Below, piece after piece: positions 16,755 through 26,373 of a DNA stretch of 59,816 nucleotides (the stretch's first letter is position 1; the number at the start of each line of letters is the position of its first letter). This DNA comes from Acidobacteriota bacterium (GTDB taxonomy: Bacteria > Acidobacteriota > Vicinamibacteria > Vicinamibacterales > UBA2999), in NCBI GenBank assembly GCA_947465645.1, contig CANIBQ010000022.1:1-59816 (forward strand), written 5' to 3'. A program made the position numbers and the translations under genes. The notes below the pieces were generated by a model. That model was not told the DNA's origin, did not search any database, and saw nothing but the letters and a program-made list of their open reading frames with translations.

Positions 16755-17144
16755 GTGCGGAAGGTCATTGCCCTCGCGCTCGCATTGGCTGTCCAGGCAG
16801 CGGCCTTGAGCGCTCCGCTCGTCCACGCGCATCCCGACGACCACGCCACCGATCATCACGGTGCTCGGGAGGTCCATACACATTGGGCCGGCCACGCCGC
16901 TTCTCACGATTCGTCGGACGAACCATCGCTCGACGCCGCCGACCACGATCAGGCCGTATTCCTCAACGCCTTCCTCGCGGTGGCGACATCGTCGTTTCCC
17001 GCGTTCGGCGTGACGCACGCTGTCTTCGAATTATCAGTGCCTGCTGAGCGCGCAGCACATCAGGTCATCGAAATCGGCCGCAGTCACGATCCGCCATCTT
17101 TCCGGCTGCTTCCTTCCCGCGCCCCGCCCGTTTTCCTGTCCTGA
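16755..17144 (+). CDS. Small secreted His-rich protein
   Basis: 129 residues from a GTG at 16755 with GAGGG upstream; an ATG at 16716 would add 13 residues before the signal peptide. After the signal (RKVIALALALAVQAAALSAP) the first 50 mature residues carry many histidines (HAHPDDHATDHHGAREVHTH ... HAASHD). That composition suggests metal binding. It lies 46 bases before the CzcC-like gene and probably belongs to the same operon. There is no known family I can name. Confidence 0.7.
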   Translation: MRKVIALALALAVQAAALSAPLVHAHPDDHATDHHGAREVHTHWAGHAASHDSSDEPSLDAADHDQAVFLNAFLAVATSSFPAFGVTHAVFELSVPAERAAHQVIEIGRSHDPPSFRLLPSRAPPVFLS

Positions 17145-17190
17145 CCTGACGGGTCCACCCGTCGTCCGTCCTTTTTCAGATCGAGGTTAT

Positions 17191-18414
17191 ATGCGCACGT
17201 TTCTCGTGTGCGCGGCGTTTTCCGCCGTTCTTTGGCCGGCGACCGCACGCGCGCAAACGGTGACACTTACGGAGTCGGCGGCGGTCGAGCAACTTGGCGC
17301 CGAGAGTCTTCGCGTTCAGGCGGCCAGGGCCGGCGTCGATGTCGTGCGGGCCGACATCCTGGCAGCGGCGCGCTGGCCGAATCCTCGTGCCACGTTCAAC
17401 CGGGAGGCGGTTGCGGGTGTCGCGGAAAACATGCTCATGGTGTCGCAGGTGCTGCCTATTACCGGGAGGCGCCGGCTGGACGTCAGCGCGGCGACGGCCC
17501 GAGCCGAGGCGAGCTCTCTCCGTGCCGACGATCGGATCCGCCGCGTTCGGGCCGATCTGCGGCTGGCGTTCACGGATCTGTGGGCGGCGCAGGAGCGCGA
17601 ACGGGAGTTCGCGCGCAGCCGCGATCGGCTGGCCGGTCTCGCCGGAATCCTCGGCAAACGGGAAGCCGCCGGCGAGGCCGCCGGCTTCGATCGATTGCGA
17701 GCGGAGCGGGAGGTCTTCGACCTCGACGCGAGTCGCGCCATGGTGGCCACGGAGCGGGCGCAGGCGCAGGCCATCCTGACCAGCTTCATAGCCAGACCGC
17801 GTGATGCTGCGGCGATCGAGGCCGTCAGGCCCGCGGCGTCGAGCGCTGCGCTCCCGACGGTAGACGAGCTCGTGACGCGCGCCGAAGCGTCGCGCGGTGA
17901 CCTGGTCGCTCTCGCGCGTGACCTCGACGCGGCCGCGTTCGCCGAACGAGCCGCGGGACGACGGGCCATTCCGGAACCCGAAGTGGTCGCGGGAACGAAG
18001 ACATCCAATGCCGCTGGCGGCGACACGGGAAGCATCGTCAGTGTCCATATCTCGCTGCCTCTGTTCGATCGCGCACGACCCGAGCGCGCGGCCGCGCAGG
18101 CACGCGGTCGACAGGCGCGCGCAGAGACGGATGTCCTTCGCCAGGCCATTCGCGCGCAGATCGCCGCCTGGCGGGCCGCGGTAGTCGACCGCCGGACCAT
18201 TGCGCAACGGCACCGCGCCGCGCTCGACGCGGGCACCGCGCAGATTGAACGGATCGCCGAGGTCAGCTACGAAGCCGGCGAGCGGGGGATCCTCGAGCTG
18301 CTCGACGCGTATCGAACGGGATCGGCGGCGCGTATCAGACAGGCCGAACTCGACGCGGCCGTGCGTGAAGCGGAAATCGAGCTGGAGTTTGTGAGCGGAT
18401 GGGAGCTTCCATGA
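17191..18414 (+). CDS. Outer-membrane efflux protein, TolC/CzcC family
   Basis: 407 residues with a signal peptide (MRTFLVCAAFSAVLWPATARA). The body has the paired long helices of TolC-type channels: ALNLAxxx-like VRADILAAARWPNPRATFN, TGRRRLDVSAATARAEA, and a second half AEASRGDLVALARDLDAAAF through YEAGERGILELLDAYRTG. It provides the outer-membrane exit of the RND system encoded by the next two genes; its TGA overlaps the ATG of the adaptor gene. Confidence 0.88.
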   Translation: MRTFLVCAAFSAVLWPATARAQTVTLTESAAVEQLGAESLRVQAARAGVDVVRADILAAARWPNPRATFNREAVAGVAENMLMVSQVLPITGRRRLDVSAATARAEASSLRADDRIRRVRADLRLAFTDLWAAQEREREFARSRDRLAGLAGILGKREAAGEAAGFDRLRAEREVFDLDASRAMVATERAQAQAILTSFIARPRDAAAIEAVRPAASSAALPTVDELVTRAEASRGDLVALARDLDAAAFAERAAGRRAIPEPEVVAGTKTSNAAGGDTGSIVSVHISLPLFDRARPERAAAQARGRQARAETDVLRQAIRAQIAAWRAAVVDRRTIAQRHRAALDAGTAQIERIAEVSYEAGERGILELLDAYRTGSAARIRQAELDAAVREAEIELEFVSGWELP

Positions 18415-19958
18415 GACACGTGATGCACATCGGCTTCTGTCTGGTCATCGCTGCCGCCGCGGTCGGGTGCGGGCGCGAGACGGCGGAACCGGAGGCGGAA
18501 CTGCCAACCCTGGACGTCACTCACTGGACGGACAAGACCGAACTGTTCATGGAATACCCCCCGCTCGTGGCGGGCCAGACGGCGCTCTATGCGGTTCACT
18601 TGACGCGTCTGAGCGATTTTTCCGCCATGACCACAGGCAAGCCTCGCATCGAGTTCACGCCGGAGTCCGGAGGGACGCCAACGATGTTGCAGGGGAATGA
18701 GCCCTCGCGTCCCGGTGTCTTCAGAGTGGAGGCGCCCTCTCCACCAGCAGGCCGGTACACGTGGGCGCTTCTTGTTGACGCGCCGGGACTCGAGGATCGC
18801 CACGAGCTCGGAGCCGTCACCGTCTTCGGGGATCGGGAGGCGGCAGTCGCGGACGCCGAACGCAATGCCGAAGACGACCCGACAGCGATCACGTACCTGA
18901 AGGAACCGCAGTGGACCAACGGCTTCGCGGCGCTGCCGGTGCAGGAAGCGGAGATGCGCCGCGCCATTCGGGTGCCTGCAGTCATCGAGCCGGTCACTGG
19001 CGGGGAAGCGGTCATCGCGGCACCTGCCGACGGTCGCTTCATGTCGGGCGGCCTGCCCGCCGTGGGGGCGCGGGTGCAGGCGGGCCAGGAGCTCGGTCGC
19101 CTTCAACCTCGGTCAGGCGAGGACGGCACCGATCGCGCGACGTTGGCGGCCACGGTCTCCGAAGCGCAGTTGGCGGTCGAAGCGGCGCGCGCCGAACTGG
19201 CCCGGTCCGAGCGTCTCCTTGTCGAGCGGGCGGTGCCTGGGCGTCGGGTGGAAGATGCACAACGCGCGGTGAAAGGCGCGGAGGCGCGGCTGACGGCCGC
19301 GGAGGCGCGTCTCGCGCAACGGGACGAGGCGCTGCGAACGGGGGGCGGCGCCGCAGGCGGCAATTCGTTCGCGCTACGCGCGCCGATCGCGGGTGTGGTG
19401 GCGGAGGTGTTTGCGGCGCTCGGCGCAGCCTTCGATGAAGGCGCCCCGCTGTTCCGAATCGTGCGGACCGACGAGGTCGAGTTGCAGGTGCAGGTGCCGG
19501 CATCGGACGCGCCGCTGCGTTCGGCCGTGGATGAGATCGCGCTGGAAATCCCCGGCCGTCCGGATCCACTCCCCGTCACGTTCGACCACATGCACTACGC
19601 GGGCATCATCGATCCCCGGACGCGGTCGCTTCCCGTGCAGTTCGATGTGGACAACCGCGGCGGGCAGCTACTGATCGGCCAGACCCTGACGGCCATTCTC
19701 TACACCGGCACCCGTCAGCGCATGACGACCGTCCCGAAGGAGGCCGTGTTGATGGAGGCTGGCCGCCCGTACGTCTTCGTCCAGACAGGCGGCGAAAGCT
19801 TCGCGCGGCGCTACATCGAGATCGCGACGCGCGATGGCGACCTGATTGGCGTTCGCAGCGGCGTCACGCCAGGTGAGCGTGTCGTGACACGCGGTGCGTA
19901 CGACGTGCAACTCGCGTCGGCCGCCAGCGGCCTGCCAGCCGAAGGCCACGTGCACTGA
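18411..19958 (+). CDS. RND efflux membrane-fusion lipoprotein, CzcB-like
   Basis: 515 residues from the ATG at 18411, 4-base overlap with the TolC-like gene. The lipobox is VGCG near residue 20. An N-terminal domain of about 150 residues (DVTHWTDKTELFMEYPPLVAGQ) precedes the adaptor core and resembles the extra domain of some metal adaptors. The core has a lipoyl half (VIAAPADGRFMSGG), a coiled-coil hairpin (LAATVSEAQLAVEAARAELARSERL), the second lipoyl half (FALRAPIAGVVAEVF) and a beta-barrel/MP domain. It links the pump to the outer-membrane channel. Cobalt-zinc-cadmium or copper specificity cannot be decided. Confidence 0.88.
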   Translation: MRHVMHIGFCLVIAAAAVGCGRETAEPEAELPTLDVTHWTDKTELFMEYPPLVAGQTALYAVHLTRLSDFSAMTTGKPRIEFTPESGGTPTMLQGNEPSRPGVFRVEAPSPPAGRYTWALLVDAPGLEDRHELGAVTVFGDREAAVADAERNAEDDPTAITYLKEPQWTNGFAALPVQEAEMRRAIRVPAVIEPVTGGEAVIAAPADGRFMSGGLPAVGARVQAGQELGRLQPRSGEDGTDRATLAATVSEAQLAVEAARAELARSERLLVERAVPGRRVEDAQRAVKGAEARLTAAEARLAQRDEALRTGGGAAGGNSFALRAPIAGVVAEVFAALGAAFDEGAPLFRIVRTDEVELQVQVPASDAPLRSAVDEIALEIPGRPDPLPVTFDHMHYAGIIDPRTRSLPVQFDVDNRGGQLLIGQTLTAILYTGTRQRMTTVPKEAVLMEAGRPYVFVQTGGESFARRYIEIATRDGDLIGVRSGVTPGERVVTRGAYDVQLASAASGLPAEGHVH

Positions 19959-19960
19959 TC

Positions 19961-22900
19961 ATGAAAAGACTCATTCATTGGTCCGTCGAGCATCACTGGA
20001 TCGTCATCGCCCTCGCCGCCCTGCTGCTGGCTGCGGGCGCCTCGACGGCGCGCGACATGCCCGTCGACGTCTTCCCCGATCTCACCGCACCTACGGTGAC
20101 GATCCTGGCCGAAGGCCATGGGATGGCGCCCGAGGAGATGGAGTCGCTCGTCACGTTTCCGATTGAGAGCGCGATCAACGGCGCGTCCGGGGTCCGCCGG
20201 GTGCGGTCGGCTACCGCCGTCGGGGTCGGTGTGATCTGGGTGGAGTTCGACTGGGGAACGGACATCTACATCGCGCGTCAGCTCGTCGCAGAGAAGCTCG
20301 CACTCGTGTCAGGGACGCTGCCCCCGCAAATCGAACGTCCCGTCCTCGCGCCGATCTCGTCGATCATGGGGGAGATCCTCTTCTTTGCGCTGTCGTCGGA
20401 CAGCGTCGATCCGCTCACCATGCGAACGGTCGCCGACACGATGGTGCGCCGGCGATTGCTGGCGGTACCCGGTGTCTCCCAGGTCACACCGATCGGAGGC
20501 GCGGAACGCCAGTACCAGGTCATCGCGCATCCCGAGGCGCTTCGCGCCAACTCCGTCTCGCTGACCGAGCTGCTGGAGGCGGTCCGGGCGTCGAGCGAGA
20601 ACGCGTCCGCGGGCATCTACACGGAGGGAGCGCAGGAGTACGTGCTGCAGGCCGTGGGCCGCGTGCGCAGTGCGGAAGAGATCGGCGAGAGCGTGGTCGC
20701 GATGCGTGGGACGCGGCCCGTGCTCATCCGCGACGTCGCCGACGTCCAGGAGGGTGCCGCCCTCAAGCGCGGCGAAGGCTCGCGCAATGGCAAACCGGCT
20801 GTCGTCATCGGCGTTCAGAAGCAGCCGGGCGCGAACACCATCGACGTCACCGAGCTCCTCGATCGGGAACTCGATGCGCTGCAGCGGGACGTGCCGGCGG
20901 GCATCACCATCGATCGCATGATCTTCCGGCAAGCCGATTTCATCCAGGTGGCGGTGAACAACGTCATCGCCGCCCTACGGGACGGCGGCGTCCTCGTGAT
21001 CGGCGTGGTCATCCTGTTCCTGGCCAACCTGCGCGCCGCGGCGATCACCCTGACGGCCATTCCGCTCTCGCTGGCCGCTGCGGTGCTCGTGCTGCGCGGT
21101 TTCGACGCGACGATCAACACGATGACGCTGGGTGGCCTGGCCATCGCCATCGGTGCACTGGTGGACGACGCGATCATCGATGTGGAGAACGTGGTGCGCC
21201 GTCTTCGGGAGAATGCCGCGAAGCCGCCAGGGCAGCAGCAATCGGCGATGGTCGTCGTCCGGGACGCCACGGTCGAGATTCGCACGTCGATCGTCTTCGC
21301 CACGGTGATCATCGTGCTCGTGTTCCTCCCGATCTTCGGACTGGCAGGGGTCGAGGGGCGTCTGCTGACGCCCTTGGCCTTTGCGTACATCGTGGCCCTG
21401 CTGGCGTCGCTCGCGGTGGCCGTGATCGTCACGCCCGCGCTGTGCTACGCGTTTCTGCCCAATGCCGCGACGATCATTCGTGGCCATGAAGGACGTGTCG
21501 CGCACGCGCTGAAATCAGGATTCGCCCGCATGCTGCCGCACGCCCTCGATCGGCCTCGCGCCGTCATCGGCATCGCGGTCGTGTTGTTCGTGGCCGCGGG
21601 GCTGGCCATGACTCGCTTTGGCACGGCGTTCCTTCCGGAGTTCCACGAAGGAAGCCTCACCATCAGCGTGAACACGTTGCCGGGAACGGCGCTCGTCAAG
21701 TCGGACGAAATCGGCACGCGTGTGGAGCAGATTCTCCTTGCGCAGCCGGAGGTCGTGGCGACCGCCCGGCGCACCGGCCGCGCGGAGCTGGATGAACACG
21801 TCCAGGGTGTCGAGGCGGCGGAAATCGATGTGGGCTTGCGCGCGTCGGAGCGGCCGCGCGAGGAACTGCTCGCCGAACTGAGGCGCAGCTTCGCCGGACT
21901 GCCCGGCACGAACGTCGCGATCGGGCAGCCGATCTCGCACCGGATCGACCACATGCTGTCCGGCACGCGGGCGAACATCGCCGTCAAGATCGTCGGTGAG
22001 GACTTGCCGACCCTGCGCCGCCTTGGCGAGAGCGTCCGCGACGTGATGACGGGCGTTGAGGGAGTGGCCGACGTCTCGCTCGAGCAGCAGATGGACATTC
22101 CGTTCGTCCGCTTCGTGCTCAATCGAGCGGCGATCGCGCGATATGGGCTCAAGGTCCGGGATGTCGCCGAGGCGATTGAGACCAGCTTCGCCGGGACCAC
22201 CGTCGGCCGGGTGTTCGATCGCGGCGTGGCGTTCGACCTGATCGTCAAGCTGGATCCCGCCTCGTCGGCAGACTTCGAGCGGATCGCCGATCTGGCGATT
22301 CACACGCCGACCGGGGAAACGGTGCCGATCCGTGTCGTCGCGGACGTCAGGCGCGAGGTGGGCGCCAACATGATCCTTCGCGAAAACGTGCAGCGCCGGA
22401 TCGTCGTGTCATCCAACGTGGCCGGCCGCGATCTTGGGAGCGTCGTCCTGGACATTCAGAGCGCTGTCGCCGAGCAGGTCGCGATGCCCACTGGGTATCG
22501 TGTGGAGTACGGCGGGCAGTTCGAGAGCCAGCAGAGTGCCACCGAACGCCTGCTGATTCTGGGAGGCGCCGCCATCGCCGGCGTGTTCATGATGCTCGTG
22601 CTGGCGTTCGGCCGCGCCCGCGATGCGCTGCTGGTGATGGTCAACCTGCCTCTTGCCCTGATCGGCGGCGTGGCCGGGGTGTTCCTCGCGGGCGGCGTGC
22701 TGAGTGTGGCGTCGATGATCGGCTTCATTACGCTGTTCGGGATCGCGACGCGAAACGGCATCATGCTCGTCTCCCATATCCGGCATTTGATGGACGAAGA
22801 GGGGGTCACCAGCTTCCGCGAAGCGGTCGAGCGCGGCGCGCACGAGCGTCTCGTGCCGATTCTGATGACGGCCATGGCGGCGGGTCTGGCGTTGATTCCT

Positions 22901-23074
22901 CTCGCCATGGCGGCAGGGGAAGCCGGCAGTGAGATTCAGACGCCGATGGCCATCGTCATCCTGTGCGGGCTGACGACGTCGACGCTGTTGAACATGTTCG
23001 TCGTCCCGACACTCTACTTGAGGTATGGGCCACTCCTCCCGGCGACATCGACATCGCCGGTTCCTATTCACTGA
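19961..23074 (+). CDS. RND heavy-metal efflux pump, CzcA/CusA family
   Basis: 1037 residues, normal length. The proton-relay helix reads AIGALVDDAIIDVENVVRRL. Other marks are PVDVFPDLTAPTVTI near the start, the MPTGYRVEYGGQFESQQSA segment, and two blocks of membrane helices around large periplasmic loops. The gene starts 2 bases after the adaptor stop. It exports a cation from the periplasm or cytoplasm through the TolC partner, driven by protons. DD in the relay helix differs from VDGA of classical CzcA. Confidence 0.93.
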   Translation: MKRLIHWSVEHHWIVIALAALLLAAGASTARDMPVDVFPDLTAPTVTILAEGHGMAPEEMESLVTFPIESAINGASGVRRVRSATAVGVGVIWVEFDWGTDIYIARQLVAEKLALVSGTLPPQIERPVLAPISSIMGEILFFALSSDSVDPLTMRTVADTMVRRRLLAVPGVSQVTPIGGAERQYQVIAHPEALRANSVSLTELLEAVRASSENASAGIYTEGAQEYVLQAVGRVRSAEEIGESVVAMRGTRPVLIRDVADVQEGAALKRGEGSRNGKPAVVIGVQKQPGANTIDVTELLDRELDALQRDVPAGITIDRMIFRQADFIQVAVNNVIAALRDGGVLVIGVVILFLANLRAAAITLTAIPLSLAAAVLVLRGFDATINTMTLGGLAIAIGALVDDAIIDVENVVRRLRENAAKPPGQQQSAMVVVRDATVEIRTSIVFATVIIVLVFLPIFGLAGVEGRLLTPLAFAYIVALLASLAVAVIVTPALCYAFLPNAATIIRGHEGRVAHALKSGFARMLPHALDRPRAVIGIAVVLFVAAGLAMTRFGTAFLPEFHEGSLTISVNTLPGTALVKSDEIGTRVEQILLAQPEVVATARRTGRAELDEHVQGVEAAEIDVGLRASERPREELLAELRRSFAGLPGTNVAIGQPISHRIDHMLSGTRANIAVKIVGEDLPTLRRLGESVRDVMTGVEGVADVSLEQQMDIPFVRFVLNRAAIARYGLKVRDVAEAIETSFAGTTVGRVFDRGVAFDLIVKLDPASSADFERIADLAIHTPTGETVPIRVVADVRREVGANMILRENVQRRIVVSSNVAGRDLGSVVLDIQSAVAEQVAMPTGYRVEYGGQFESQQSATERLLILGGAAIAGVFMMLVLAFGRARDALLVMVNLPLALIGGVAGVFLAGGVLSVASMIGFITLFGIATRNGIMLVSHIRHLMDEEGVTSFREAVERGAHERLVPILMTAMAAGLALIPLAMAAGEAGSEIQTPMAIVILCGLTTSTLLNMFVVPTLYLRYGPLLPATSTSPVPIH

Positions 23075-23085
23075 AAGGTATGCAG

Positions 23086-23541
23086 ATGACGAGAATGCTT
23101 CAGGCCGTTGCGGCGGCAATCGTGGTGTTGTTACCGGTAGCTGTACAGGCACATGTCAGCATCACGCCGCGAGAGTCCACGCATGGCGCGACGGAAAAAT
23201 ACGTCATCCGGATCCCGACCGAAGGCAAGGTGGCCACGACTGGCGCCGACATCGAATTTCCCGCCGGGGTCATCGTGGAAACGATTCAGGCACCCTCCGG
23301 GTGGAAGTATGAGGTCAAGCGCGCGGACGATCGCATCGTCGCGATGACCGTCCATGCCGATGTGAAGCCGGGTGAATTCATCGAAGTGGGGTTCGTCGCC
23401 CGCAATCCGCGGCAGGGGACGCAGATTGTTTGGCTGTTGAAACAGCGATTCGCTGACGGCACCGTCACTGATTGGACCGTGGGTCCGAGCGGCACGCGTC
23501 CAACAGCGGTCACGCGGCTCACGGCTGCGCCCCGGCGCTGA
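23086..23541 (+). CDS. YcnI-like (DUF1775) secreted copper-binding protein
   Basis: 151 residues; the ATG at 23086 has AAAGG 7 bases upstream, better placed than the ATG at 23080. A signal peptide is predicted to be cut before HVSITPRES. The mature protein therefore begins with histidine, which in YcnI-type proteins is the Cu(II) ligand. The body (YVIRIPTEGKVATTGADIEF ... APSGWKYEVKR) has the DUF1775 pattern. It is 11 bases downstream of the RND pump. Confidence 0.8.
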   Translation: MTRMLQAVAAAIVVLLPVAVQAHVSITPRESTHGATEKYVIRIPTEGKVATTGADIEFPAGVIVETIQAPSGWKYEVKRADDRIVAMTVHADVKPGEFIEVGFVARNPRQGTQIVWLLKQRFADGTVTDWTVGPSGTRPTAVTRLTAAPRR

Positions 23542-23545
23542 CGCA

Positions 23546-24220
23546 ATGGCGCAGGGGACCACGAACGTTCCGCCGCCCGTGCAGGCCCCGTCTGCGCGAA
23601 CACTCGTGAAGGCGATCGCCATTGCCCTCGTCGTCGCGACGATTGTGCTCGTCACGGTGGTCTTTCCCGCGGAGTATGGGATCGATCCGCTCGGGACGGG
23701 TGAGGCCCTGGGGCTCTCGGCTCTTTCAGGCGGAACCACGCCGGAGGAGCCTGTCCCACCGCCGGCCGGTGCGAAAGTCGCTCCGGAGCAGGAGGGTCCG
23801 TTTGCACTCTATCCTGCGGGATTCAAGGTGGACTCGCGTGAGCTGGTCCTGGGCCCGTATGAATACGTGGAATACAAGTACCACCTCGAGCGCGGCGCGG
23901 CGATGCTGTTTTCGTGGCGCGCGTCCGGCGACGTGATGCACGATTTTCACGGCGATCCCGAGGGTCAATCCAGCAGTGCCGCCGCCCAGTCCTTCGACGC
24001 CCGGCCGCGCCGGCAGGCGGACGGCAGCTTTGCCGCGCCGTTCTCAGGGATTCATGGGTGGTTCTGGGAGAACCCCGGCGGCGAGACGATCACCGTGCGC
24101 GTGACGACGGCCGGCTTCTACACGTCAGCGCATCAATTCCGCATCGACCGCACCCGAGTGGAGCGCGACGTGCGGGGGCTCGAGACCATTGCGCCAGCCA
24201 CTGGCGAGGAGGTTCCATGA
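23546..24220 (+). CDS. Single-pass transmembrane anchor protein with periplasmic domain (copy 1)
   Basis: 224 residues. One N-terminal membrane helix (LVKAIAIALVVATIVLVTVV) is followed by FPAEYGIDPLGTGEALGLS. A periplasmic domain then shows ELVLGPYEYVEYKYHLERGA, LFSWRASGDVMHDFHGDP, FSGIHGWFWENPGGETITVRV and FYTSAHQF. A paralogue is encoded at 33171-33800. Proteins of this type are usually annotated as transmembrane anchor protein beside RND metal pumps; their function is unknown. The conserved aromatic HGWFWEN segment may bind a small ligand. Confidence 0.8.
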   Translation: MAQGTTNVPPPVQAPSARTLVKAIAIALVVATIVLVTVVFPAEYGIDPLGTGEALGLSALSGGTTPEEPVPPPAGAKVAPEQEGPFALYPAGFKVDSRELVLGPYEYVEYKYHLERGAAMLFSWRASGDVMHDFHGDPEGQSSSAAAQSFDARPRRQADGSFAAPFSGIHGWFWENPGGETITVRVTTAGFYTSAHQFRIDRTRVERDVRGLETIAPATGEEVP

Positions 24221-24540
24221 AGCGACGATTGACCGCTCTGTTCGTCATGCTCATGTTCGTCGGCGGCGCGATACGGCTCGCGGCACACGACGACTTCCGC
24301 ATCATCGGCACGCTCGAGCGGCATCAGAACTCGACGATCGCCGTGAAAAAGAACACTGGCACGACGGTGTCGATCAGACTCGACAAGCAGACCGCGATCT
24401 CGCAGAACAACAAGAAGGTCGATGCGACGGCGTTGAGAGTCGGCCAGAGCCTGGTTGTGGATGCGTTCGGAGACACGGAGGACGATTCGCTCGCAGTGGA
24501 GATTCGCATCGTGCCGCCGATTCGTGGGGGAGGCCGGTAG
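24217..24540 (+). CDS. Small secreted DUF5666-like protein
   Basis: 107 residues; the ATG at 24217 overlaps the preceding stop (ATGA) and has GAGGAGG upstream. A signal peptide is followed by FRIIGTLERHQNSTIAVKKN and the DKQTAI ... LRVGQSLVVDAFGD pattern of a small beta-barrel (OB-like/DUF5666-like). It closes the first efflux operon. Confidence 0.7.
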   Translation: MKRRLTALFVMLMFVGGAIRLAAHDDFRIIGTLERHQNSTIAVKKNTGTTVSIRLDKQTAISQNNKKVDATALRVGQSLVVDAFGDTEDDSLAVEIRIVPPIRGGGR

Positions 24541-24611
24541 CGGTGAGGTATCGATTTCGTGTTCGTCGCCGTCGCCAGTGAAACCCAGCCGATCCGAATT
24601 CCTACGAAAAC

Positions 24612-24629
24612 TTCAGAAACTCTTCAGAA
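24612..24629 (+). promoter_or_regulatory. Candidate response-regulator site: TTCAGAA direct repeat, 11-bp period
   Basis: TTCAGAA at 24612-24618 and again at 24623-24629, separated so that the starts are 11 bp apart. The same 16 bases TCAGAAACTCTTCAGA occur inverted at 31934-31949 upstream of the cytochrome gene. OmpR/PhoB-type regulators bind such 11-bp direct repeats. No regulator gene is in this part of the window. Confidence 0.5.
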
Positions 24630-24706
24630 TTGCCCACGAAATGATCTGGTGTACTCCGTCCACTCGGTTTTCGCCTTCGGGCACGTGTCGAAAGGACAGA
24701 TTAGCT

Positions 24707-26347
24707 ATGGTGTGGGCGAGATCCCGTGAACGGTTCGTTCGTCTGGTCATCGCCACGGGCGCGGTGCTGGGGTGCGCGATTGCCGCGAATGCGCAGGGAG
24801 CCGCCCAGCCGCAGATGCCGAACATGCCCGGGATGCGGTCGCTGCCGGCCGACCAGGGTAGCGTGGCGGGGACGGTGACCAAAGCGACTGGCGACGCGGT
24901 CGCCGGCGCGACCGTCACGGCGACCAACACCGCCAACGGCACGCAGTTCAGCGCGAGCAGCGACGAAGGCGGTCGGTACCTGCTGCCAAGCCTGCCACCC
25001 GGCACCTACGACATCTCCGTCCAGCTCGGCGGATTCCAGATATTCCGCCAGGCGGGCCTGTCGATCGCCGCCGGCGGCGCGCAGGAGGTCAATGCGGCGC
25101 TGCAGCCCGGGGACGACAGCGATCGCCAGGCGCTGCTCGATCGCATTGAGACGCTCGAGAAGCGCTTGAGCGATCTCGAGTCGAGCGCGGTGCTCTCCGA
25201 GCCCGAAACCCGCGTCAGACAGATCGAGGTCTACGTCGATCCCAACGGCACCCAGTACGATGAGCCGCAGCCGGGGGCGAAGAAGGAAGTGACCTACCAG
25301 CGCGAACGCGTCTACCGCCGCCAGACCATCAGCGAGAAGATCGAAGAAGCGATGTCGGCGGAAGCCGATCAGAGCGTCGAGCTTGGCGTCGATGCGACGA
25401 TGGTGGGGCAGGCCGCCTTTCGCACGAAGGGGCCGGATTCGCTCCCGAACAAGCGCGCGTATGCGCTCGCATCGGCCGATCTGTTGTTCGCCGCCAAGCT
25501 GGCTCAGTACACGTCGTTTTTCGCCGACGTCGTGGCGCTCAGCGGTGGACCGCCCGACCGTGAGATCCCGACGCTCACGCTGCTCAATGGATACACCGCG
25601 CGGCTGGTGAATCAGAACGAGCTCAACCTGCGCGAGGTATGGCTTCGCACCGAGTTCTTCGGCCAGCGGCTTGCGCTGACCGCGGGTCGTCTCGACCTGA
25701 CCAATTACTTCGACCGCAACGCCGGCGCGAACGACGAGACGACGCAGTTTCTGAGCGATGCGCTGGTCAATAACCAGATGCTCGGCCTCGCGGTCAACGG
25801 CACGGGTGTGATCGCGGAATTCGATCCAAAGAACGCCTTCAGCTTCCGCTTCGGGGTGCAGCAGAGCAATCCGGACGCGACGAGTCTGTCGGACTCGATC
25901 TACTCGCTCGCGGAAGTGGGCTACACCTTCACCCCGTTCTCGTTGCCCGAGGGACACTACCGTGTGTGGTATCGCGCGAACAACGGCGAGGTCGACTCCA
26001 GGCGCGCCGTTGGCGTCAGCCTCGACCAGAAGCTCACGCCGATCGTCACGCTGTTCGGACGCTACGGCACGCAGGATCTGCCCGGCGACAGCGACCGGTA
26101 CTTCAGCGCCGGCTTCTCGTTTGCCAACGGCGTGGTGTTCAACCCGCTCGACACCTGGGGCGTCGGCTACGCGCAGATGGACCTCGCCTCGGGTGAAATG
26201 GAGCACCTGACGGAGATCTATTACAACCTGCGCCTCACCGACAGGCTGCGGCTGTCGTTTACCGGCCAGCACGTCCTTGATACGCCGGAGGTTGGGGAGA
26301 AATTCGGCTACTTCCTCCCCGGATTACGCCTTCAGGCCTCGTTCTAG
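24707..26347 (+). CDS. OprB-like porin with N-terminal carboxypeptidase-regulatory domain and coiled coil
   Basis: 546 residues from the ATG at 24707 (AAAGGA 10 bases upstream). A signal peptide is followed by a CarboxypepD_reg domain (SVAGTVTKATGDAVAGATVT, about 45-130) and a short coiled coil (ALLDRIETLEKRLSDLESS). The long beta-barrel part resembles carbohydrate-selective OprB porins (LFAAKLAQYTSFFADV, LREVWLRTEFFGQRLALTAGRLD, VGYAQMDL ... GYFLPGLRLQASF). It begins the second metal island where a TolC channel would be expected. Confidence 0.75.
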   Translation: MVWARSRERFVRLVIATGAVLGCAIAANAQGAAQPQMPNMPGMRSLPADQGSVAGTVTKATGDAVAGATVTATNTANGTQFSASSDEGGRYLLPSLPPGTYDISVQLGGFQIFRQAGLSIAAGGAQEVNAALQPGDDSDRQALLDRIETLEKRLSDLESSAVLSEPETRVRQIEVYVDPNGTQYDEPQPGAKKEVTYQRERVYRRQTISEKIEEAMSAEADQSVELGVDATMVGQAAFRTKGPDSLPNKRAYALASADLLFAAKLAQYTSFFADVVALSGGPPDREIPTLTLLNGYTARLVNQNELNLREVWLRTEFFGQRLALTAGRLDLTNYFDRNAGANDETTQFLSDALVNNQMLGLAVNGTGVIAEFDPKNAFSFRFGVQQSNPDATSLSDSIYSLAEVGYTFTPFSLPEGHYRVWYRANNGEVDSRRAVGVSLDQKLTPIVTLFGRYGTQDLPGDSDRYFSAGFSFANGVVFNPLDTWGVGYAQMDLASGEMEHLTEIYYNLRLTDRLRLSFTGQHVLDTPEVGEKFGYFLPGLRLQASF

Positions 26348-26373
26348 TTTCATGTCAGTGAGGAGCACAGAGC

